DNA from: Peptostreptococcus stomatis DSM 17678
Lineage (GTDB): Bacteria > Bacillota > Clostridia > Peptostreptococcales > Peptostreptococcaceae
Direction of reading: 5' to 3'
DNA: 51,430 nt
NCBI RefSeq assembly: GCF_000147675.1
Contig: NZ_ADGQ01000044.1
Coordinates: forward strand, 1 to 51,430
Both the position numbers and the translations under genes were made by a program. This document shows positions 45,990 through 51,430 of this stretch, piece by piece. Every line of letters starts with the position of its first letter. Position 1 is the stretch's first letter. The notes under the pieces were generated by a model. That model saw only the letters and a program-made list of their open reading frames with translations, had not been told where the DNA came from and did not search any database.

Positions 45990-46046
45990 AAAGACCGAAT
46001 ATATTATAATTTGGTTTTTTATTCACCAATTAAATATTCGGTCTTT
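45990..46046 (-). terminator. Terminator of the secA operon
   Basis: AAAGACCGAATAT (45990-46002) pairs perfectly with ATATTCGGTCTTT (46034-46046), with further AATTTGG/CCAATT pairing inside, and a T-rich tail on the minus strand. It ends the transcript of the GDPD-like gene. Confidence 0.85.
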
Positions 46047-46117
46047 ACAATGCTTTCTAATTAAATTTTTATCTGTTAGCTAAGTCATAAGTAAAGCATC
46101 CTATCCTAATATAGTTC

Positions 46118-47422
46118 TTATTTCTTTACAACAACCTTGCCATTAGCATCCCTATTTATTACCTCTTTTGGTAGGAAGTCTGTATAGAAACCACTCACGT
46201 AGCTATTCCTTAGGGAGTTAACCTTATTCTGATCATTATATGTATACATATATAGGCTGATATCCCTATCTACTAATTTTTTAGTCAAATCAGCCGAGAA
46301 TTTAAACTTATTGGCTGCAACAATCTTTATACCGTGTTCATATGAGAAATCAACAATCCTATTTACCTCTAATTCCTCTAGCCTATAAGTCGTGAATATC
46401 ATAGACTTAAAGTCGTATATATTCATTACAGGCTTGTACATCTCTTCATAGTATATCTGTGGTATTACCCTATTCAAAGATGATGGGTCTATCTTTTTAA
46501 AAGTATCAACAAGTTTTTTATAAGCCTGCTCGACACTCTTGATGTCATTTGTCTTAAGATCTACTACCAGGTATACATCCTTATGTTCTTTCATAAATTC
46601 TACTACGTTGTCCAAGGCCAGAGTATCATACTTACCCAATATCTTTTCACTCAAGAATTCCTTCTTAGTCGGTTTAGTATTTGCCCAAGAAAGAGGTAGT
46701 GCCAGTTCCGACAAACCCTGTCTATCATAGGAATGTAAGAGTATCAATTCATTATCAGAGGACATGGACATATCGGCCTCAAAAACTCTCAAACCCCTCT
46801 TGTAACTTGATATCATAGCCTGCTTGGAATTGGTATAGGAGTTGCCATCAACGCCACCCATGGCATGTGCTATATACCTGTTCTCACCAACCCAAGAATA
46901 GTTAAATTTTTTAGGATAGTTATCCATATATACAGTCCTATCACTTGATTGGACTACATTGACATCTAAGACCTTATAGATAAAGTCTAGGGGAACGTAT
47001 ATGGTATCTTCCATATATTCCATTACACCGTCCATCTTTAGGACATCCTTATTTTTAGCAAACCTAACTTCATTAGACCCCCTCTTTAGATAGTAGGTAT
47101 ATTTTTTATACTTAACTTCTACTTCTCCAAAAGGCAGGAACTTGTATTCAATTTTAGTCCCAAAATTATTGCACAACTCTAACAAGGGAACGTATACTAT
47201 ACCATTATTAATCTTATAAGGTTTATTCATTTGAGCAACCTTATTATTGGTAATTAATCTTTCCCTTATATTTGTGTTCTTGTATTCACTTATAATCTTC
47301 CTCTGACTCTGATGGTAGTGAAGCAACCTAAATAAGGCCAAGATCAATATTAGGGAAATCAATAGAATCAAGGCTTTTCTAACCCTATTTTTAGCAATTT
47401 CCGTATTAAATTTTTCTAACAT
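46118..47422 (-). CDS. Membrane-anchored GDPD/PI-PLC-like phosphodiesterase
   Basis: A 434-residue protein: one N-terminal membrane helix (ALILLISLILILALFRLL), a copper-amine-oxidase-N-like domain (about 60-170, INNGIVYVPLLELCNNFG and MEDTIYVPLDFIYKVL), then a glycerophosphodiester phosphodiesterase-type barrel (about 180-425). Barrel signatures are IAHAMGGVDGNSYTNSKQA, FEADMSMSSDNELILLHS and YLVVDLKTN. The first His and the E-x-D pair are kept, but HRG reads HAM, HD reads HS and ExK reads DLK, as in a divergent GDPD branch. It may act on polyol-phosphate bonds of the surface polymer or lipids outside the cell (inference). It starts 13 nt after the acyltransferase-like gene. Confidence 0.82.
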   Translation of the reverse strand: MLEKFNTEIAKNRVRKALILLISLILILALFRLLHYHQSQRKIISEYKNTNIRERLITNNKVAQMNKPYKINNGIVYVPLLELCNNFGTKIEYKFLPFGEVEVKYKKYTYYLKRGSNEVRFAKNKDVLKMDGVMEYMEDTIYVPLDFIYKVLDVNVVQSSDRTVYMDNYPKKFNYSWVGENRYIAHAMGGVDGNSYTNSKQAMISSYKRGLRVFEADMSMSSDNELILLHSYDRQGLSELALPLSWANTKPTKKEFLSEKILGKYDTLALDNVVEFMKEHKDVYLVVDLKTNDIKSVEQAYKKLVDTFKKIDPSSLNRVIPQIYYEEMYKPVMNIYDFKSMIFTTYRLEELEVNRIVDFSYEHGIKIVAANKFKFSADLTKKLVDRDISLYMYTYNDQNKVNSLRNSYVSGFYTDFLPKEVINRDANGKVVVKK

Positions 47423-47435
47423 AAGCCCCCCACTA

Positions 47436-48800
47436 TCATATATTAATCTTCAATTTATACTTTTCCAATAAGTTAAAAAGTAATACCCAAATTACCGTTA
47501 TAAATACTGAATAAATTGCTGATGCATAATCAGTACCGGTTATCGGCAGTATAAAGTCAGTTGTGAACCAATTATTAAATGGCAACCAAGTCGCTGTATA
47601 AATAGACTTTATATGTATGAATTTGATCAACTCATGTACGGCAGTATCTAAAAGAATTATAGCTACTGCGTTCAAACCTACCCTCTTCAATAGACTAGTG
47701 CCAAAACTTAGACCAACAATATCGCATAAAAGGTAGGTTAACATACTAATAAAGTAGATATATTCTGCCATCCGCAAGACAAAGGTCAAACTAAAAACAT
47801 TCCTGTTCAAAGGTATGAATATCTGACTGATATGTGATAATATAAACATCAGTATAGATAATAAGGCCAAGTTGACCAATTTTTTTAGTTCATCATTTAT
47901 CCTATAGTAGTTACTTAGGATTGACCCTATAGATTTAGGATTCAACCAACTTTTAATATCTATCCATAAATTAGACCTGTTAAAACCATATGTATTTACC
48001 ATCCTAGGTCTGGTGTACTTTTTGTATCTTTTGTTTTTTATAGGTTTTTTGTTAAAAATGCAGGCAATAGATATACCTATCATACCCAAGGGACTTGCTG
48101 CCAGGATTGCCAACAAGCCCTCTGGGTCGGCAAGGGACTTGCTCATAAATCCACCTAAAACCGACCTATCTATGCCAATGAATGCACTTTTATCCATAGA
48201 ATAACCATTTATAAAGGCTATAAGGGTCATAATGCAAGATACCAGGATGGCCATAATCAAGAAAACATATGTTAAGGCATTGTTTTTAATCTTAAGATTC
48301 AAAAGCCCAATATAGGCCAGGGCCACCAACAAATAATCTACGGCCAAGAGTTGGTATGGTCCAGTCAGCCTGATACTATCCCTTCCCTCCATAAAAATCA
48401 CAGAATACAAGATCCCTATGACAAATATGATTACAAACCTGACAAAAACCCTCTTTACTATGTCTATAATCAAGTCTCCATCAGCATAGTTTTTCTTTAC
48501 AAAAAATGGTATGGACATGCCCATTATTAGTACAAAATAGGGAAGTACAAGATCTGCAAAGGTCATACCATGCCAGGTAGAAATTGACAAGTTGCTTGAA
48601 ACTGCAGATTCCATACCCTGGTTAATTATAAATAGGGCTGCTACTACAAAGATACCCCTCAATACATCAATGGCACCTACCCTCATATAGGCATATTCTT
48701 GGTCCTTTGCCTTTTTATCCAAATATAAATTTTTAATAATCTTCAAGTACTTACGTATATAAGTCTTCAGAGCAAATTCTTCCACATCATTTACATACAT
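47436..48800 (-). CDS. Multipass membrane protein, HGSNAT/DUF5009-type acyltransferase-like
   Basis: A 454-residue protein with about ten membrane helices. The first helices carry the pattern of heparan-alpha-glucosaminide N-acetyltransferase-like proteins (DUF1624/DUF5009): RVGAIDVLRGIFVVAALFII and STWHGMTFADLVLPYFVLIM then GMSIPFF. Such proteins move acetyl groups across the membrane to sugars. The acceptor could be the surface polymer or peptidoglycan, but nothing in the sequence proves it. The cytoplasmic loop KKPIKNKRYKKYTRPRMVNT is strongly basic. It is 17 nt downstream of secA and 13 nt upstream of the GDPD-like gene. Confidence 0.8.
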   Translation of the reverse strand: MYVNDVEEFALKTYIRKYLKIIKNLYLDKKAKDQEYAYMRVGAIDVLRGIFVVAALFIINQGMESAVSSNLSISTWHGMTFADLVLPYFVLIMGMSIPFFVKKNYADGDLIIDIVKRVFVRFVIIFVIGILYSVIFMEGRDSIRLTGPYQLLAVDYLLVALAYIGLLNLKIKNNALTYVFLIMAILVSCIMTLIAFINGYSMDKSAFIGIDRSVLGGFMSKSLADPEGLLAILAASPLGMIGISIACIFNKKPIKNKRYKKYTRPRMVNTYGFNRSNLWIDIKSWLNPKSIGSILSNYYRINDELKKLVNLALLSILMFILSHISQIFIPLNRNVFSLTFVLRMAEYIYFISMLTYLLCDIVGLSFGTSLLKRVGLNAVAIILLDTAVHELIKFIHIKSIYTATWLPFNNWFTTDFILPITGTDYASAIYSVFITVIWVLLFNLLEKYKLKINI

Positions 48801-48817
48801 TATAATATCACCTTCAT

Positions 48818-51174
48818 TTATTCATCTTCTTCGTCAAAGGTAAATACAAATTTTAATGTTTCTCTCCTAATCTTTCTATTTAAGGATTCAAACATCTTGT
48901 AGCCCTCTATCGTATACTCCTTAACAGGATCCTTTTGGGCTACGGAGACTAGACCCACACTCTGTCTCATCTGGTCCATCAAGTCTATGTGGTCAACCCA
49001 GTAAGTATCTACTACCTTTAGTAGTATTTCTTTTTCCTGTTGGGCAAGTTCATATTCTGGAACCATCATCATCTTCAATTCATATACCCTTTTAACAATT
49101 TCCATAGTATTGTCGATTACCTCGTCCCTAGTCATATTGGCTATATCAGGTATCAACAATGTTCCTTCTGGCATAAAAGCAGTGTAAAGACTCTTGAAAT
49201 AGTTGAAATAGTTTCTTGGCTTTACGTCAATATACTTTTCAACACTTTCAACAACTGTATCCCTAGCCATCTGCATTATAGTATCTCTTAGGTCAACACC
49301 CATTAGTACATTGTCTCTTTCACCATAGATGACCTTTCTCTGCTTGTCTATTACATTATCGTACTTTAATACATCTTTTCTCTGTTCAAAATTCTTACCT
49401 TCTATACCCTTTTGGGCATTTTCTATTGCCCTAGTTAGGGCCCTACTAGATAAGGCCCCATGTTCATCTGGCTTTAGCTTCTTGCTTAATTTTTTGATGG
49501 CAGCACCACCATATAACTTGATAATTTCATCCTCTATACTTACATAGAACCTGGAAACACCTGGGTCACCCTGTCTACCAGAACGTCCCCTTAGCTGGTT
49601 GTCTATTCTACGAGACTCATGTCTTTCAGTACCTAGAACATATAGACCACCTAATTCCTTAACCTGGTCTTCTATTTCCTTATCACCATTACCCAGTTTG
49701 ATATCCGTACCCCTACCAGCCATATTGGTAGCTATCGTAATATTTCCAATCATACCGGCCTTGGCAACTATTTCTGCTTCTTTCTTATCATTCTTAGCAT
49801 TTAGTATTTCATGCTTTACCCCCCTCTTTGTCAAGAGTCTTGATAAGATTTCTGATTTTTCGACAGTAGCAGTACCTATCAACATTGGTTGACCTGTACT
49901 GTGGACTCTTATTATCTCTTCTACAACAGCATCAAACTTTTCTTTTTCTGTTGAATATACCTTATCGTTTAAGTCCGCCCTTATTACTGGCTTATTTGTA
50001 GGTATCTGTACAACATTCATATTGTAAGTTTGTTCAAATTCATTTTCTTCAGTTTTGGCTGTACCTGTCATACCAGACAGTTTTTCGTACATCCTAAAGA
50101 AGTTCTGGTAGGTAACAGTTGCCATAGTCTTGTTGTCAGACTTGATTTCAACCTTTTCTTTGGCCTCTATAGCCTGATGAAGACCATCAGAAAACCTCCT
50201 ACCATCCATTATTCTACCTGTAAATTCATCAACTATAAACACTTCTCCATCCTTGACTACATAGTCATCATCAAGGTCCATCAACTTGTGGGCTGTAAGA
50301 GCCTGGTTGATATGGTGGTAGATGGCCATATTATTTAAATTTGTGATAGTCCTTATCTTAAAGAAATTCTCAGCCTTCCTAAAACCTGATTCAGTCAAGG
50401 ATACCGTGTGTTCCTTTTCATCAAGGTCATAGTCCTCTTCATCAATAGTTTTTACGAAATCATCAGCAAGATAATATAGGTCACTAATTGCTTCACCCTC
50501 ACCTGATATAATCAAGGGAGTTCTCGCCTCATCTATAAGTATTGAGTCAACCTCATCTATTATACAGTAGTAAAGTTTGCTCTGAACCTTAGCTTCAATA
50601 TTTTTAACCATATTGTCTCTTAGGTAGTCAAATCCAAACTCTGAGTTGGTACCATAGGATACATCACAATTATATTGGAACCTTCTAGTATTTGGATCCT
50701 GTCCAGTTATGATAGTACCAACTGTCATACCCAAAAATTCAAAAACCGGCCTAACTGTATTGGCATCACGCTCAGCCAGGTAGTCATTTACTGTGATTAC
50801 ATGGACTCCCTTGCCTAATAGGGCGTTTAAGTAGCAAGGAGCCACAGCAACTAGGGTTTTACCTTCACCAGTCTTCATCTCTGCTATCTTACCCTGGTGT
50901 AGGACTATACCTCCTATCAACTGAACCCTATACTGTCTCATACCTAAGACTCTCTTACAAGCCTCTCTGGCAACAGCAAAGGCCTCTACTAATACATCAT
51001 CAATCGATTCCCCTTCATTTAACCTATCTTTGAAGGCCTGAGTCTTATTTCTAAGTTCCTCATCTGGAAGAGAAGATATTTCATCTTCCATTGCCTCTAT
51101 CTTATCTACAATCTTATTTATTTTTTTATTTCTGCATCATCTTTTTTACTTAAAAACGAATCTAAAACTGACAT
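48818..51174 (-). CDS. secA2: Protein translocase ATPase SecA, SecA2-like, with frame break near the N-terminus
   Basis: ATP-driven motor for Sec export. Motor blocks: MKTGEGKTLVAVAPCYLNAL (Walker A), YGTNSEFGFDYLRDNM, IIDEVDSILIDEARTPLI (DEAD-like), MATVTYQNFFRMYEKLSGMT, NMAGRGTDIKLG, RGRSGRQGDPG. The C-terminus stops at FVFTFDEEDE without the zinc-binding tail of SecA1. With CWB2 genes beside it, this fits SecA2, which exports S-layer-type proteins in C. difficile. The natural start is the ATG at 51174 (aaggag 7 nt before) giving MSVLDSFLSKKDDAEIKK, which then meets TAA. The family-like continuation INKIVDKIEAMEDEISSL is in the -1 frame. The break is at a run of seven A (51121-51127). The uninterrupted frame from 51091 has 757 codons. 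Confidence 0.9.
51115..51129 (-). other. Slippery A-AAA-AAA heptamer followed by TAA in secA
   Basis: Minus-strand codons read ATA AAA AAA TAA. A -1 slip on A-AAA-AAA restores the SecA frame exactly. The next frame-restoring base would otherwise be one extra A in the homopolymer. No clear stimulating stem-loop is seen just downstream. Confidence 0.6.
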
Positions 51175-51292
51175 TATTTACTCCTTATATTTCAATTTTT
51201 ATATCAAATAGGGCTAATTTATCCCCCTAATAATCTTCTTCTACAGGTCTTATTTACCCACTTTCAGTAAATTTACCTACTTCGACTTCTAT

Positions 51293-51321
51293 ATTATACC
51301 ATTAAAATTAGATTTTCACAA
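51293..51321 (-). promoter_or_regulatory. Promoter of the secA operon
   Basis: Minus-strand TTGTGA (51316-51321), 17-nt spacer, TATAAT (51293-51298), giving a leader of about 110 nt. On the plus strand a TATAAT at 51353-51358 has only a weak -35 partner and no gene follows in the window. Confidence 0.65.
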
Positions 51322-51402
51322 AAACTATTAGACATTTTTCATAACTTATTGTATAATATACTTACTTAAAAGAATTACATTTCTTATTAGGTATTTCTCA
51401 CA

Positions 51403-51430
51403 AAAAAGTAGAGGTTGATAGGCAACCTCT
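51403..51430 (-). terminator. Intrinsic terminator of a gene beyond the right edge
   Basis: AGAGGTTG (51410-51417) pairs perfectly with CAACCTCT (51423-51430), and on the minus strand a T run follows (forward A-run 51402-51407). A minus-strand gene outside the window ends here, so secA starts its own transcript. The stem reaches the last base of the window and may continue. Confidence 0.7.

Noticed and set aside
46118-47422. GDPD-like protein as a dead enzyme
   Set aside because: The substitutions in HRG and HD look inactivating at first, but the AHA-GG...YTNS...FExD pattern belongs to a divergent GDPD branch, so loss of activity is not supported.
1-51430. CRISPR array, tRNA, rRNA or insertion sequence
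   Set aside because: No regularly spaced direct repeats, no cloverleaf-like tRNA pattern with CCA end, no rRNA-like conserved stretch and no transposase-like protein were seen.

Overview
The window reads as a low-GC Gram-positive anaerobe of the class Clostridia, most likely family Peptostreptococcaceae (relatives of Clostridioides difficile and Peptostreptococcus). Reasons: three proteins carry triplicated cell-wall-binding-2 (CWB2) repeats, a SecA without the C-terminal zinc domain sits beside them, a surface-polymer cluster adjoins two LytR-CpsA-Psr (LCP) ligase genes, a SCIFF-type radical SAM maturase is present, and the gene order aspS-hisS-hemZ-MBL-dtd-relA-apt-recJ is one I know from Clostridia. 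Genus and species cannot be fixed from this sequence alone. All confident genes lie on the minus strand except the two LCP genes.

Layout, left to right. (1) 80-15993 is a tightly packed housekeeping run: pta, an RseC/MucC-like membrane protein, a CsoR-type metal repressor, aspS, hisS, hemZ, an MBL hydrolase, dtd, relA, apt, recJ, a UbiB/ABC1 kinase and the maturase scfB. A clear promoter stands before scfB at about 16030-16059. (2) 16144-19834 is more accessory: a lipoprotein, then an SPL-like radical SAM protein, a ClbS/DfsB-family protein and a YafY/WYL regulator. A nearly identical palindrome lies at the regulator promoter and at the clbS-like promoter. (3) 19983-25177 holds an unrecognised 217-residue protein, ptsI and ptsH (separated by a 13-bp perfect hairpin), a membrane-anchored Amidase_3-like protein that has lost most catalytic residues, and a Cof-type HAD phosphatase. 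(4) 25350-32823 holds the two plus-strand LCP genes, an alanine/glycine:cation symporter, a GHL10 glycoside hydrolase with CWB2 repeats, and an NlpC/P60 endopeptidase with choline-binding-like repeats. (5) 32955-43843 is a ten-gene surface-polymer operon: a membrane-tethered CWB2 protein, a phosphoglycosyl transferase, four glycosyltransferases, a CDP-glycerol-type transferase, a Wzy/O-antigen-ligase-like protein, a sugar 4,6-dehydratase and a MurJ flippase. (6) 43995-51174 holds a CWB2-amidase and a three-gene operon: secA2-like gene, multipass acyltransferase-like protein, GDPD-like protein.

Working model (inference): the operon at 33-44 kb makes an anionic glycopolymer, which MurJ flips and the LCP enzymes attach to peptidoglycan. 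CWB2 proteins exported by SecA/SecA2 then dock on that polymer. This parallels the C. difficile PSII/Cwp system.

Items most worth checking: the secA reading frame breaks in a 7-A run that is a classic -1 slippery heptamer; the YafY / ClbS-like / SPL-like cassette has a shared operator; the Amidase_3 protein next to ptsHI looks like a pseudoenzyme; a CWB2 protein is held in the membrane at both ends; and an inverted repeat is shared by two wall-hydrolase promoters. I saw no tRNA, rRNA, CRISPR array or insertion sequence.
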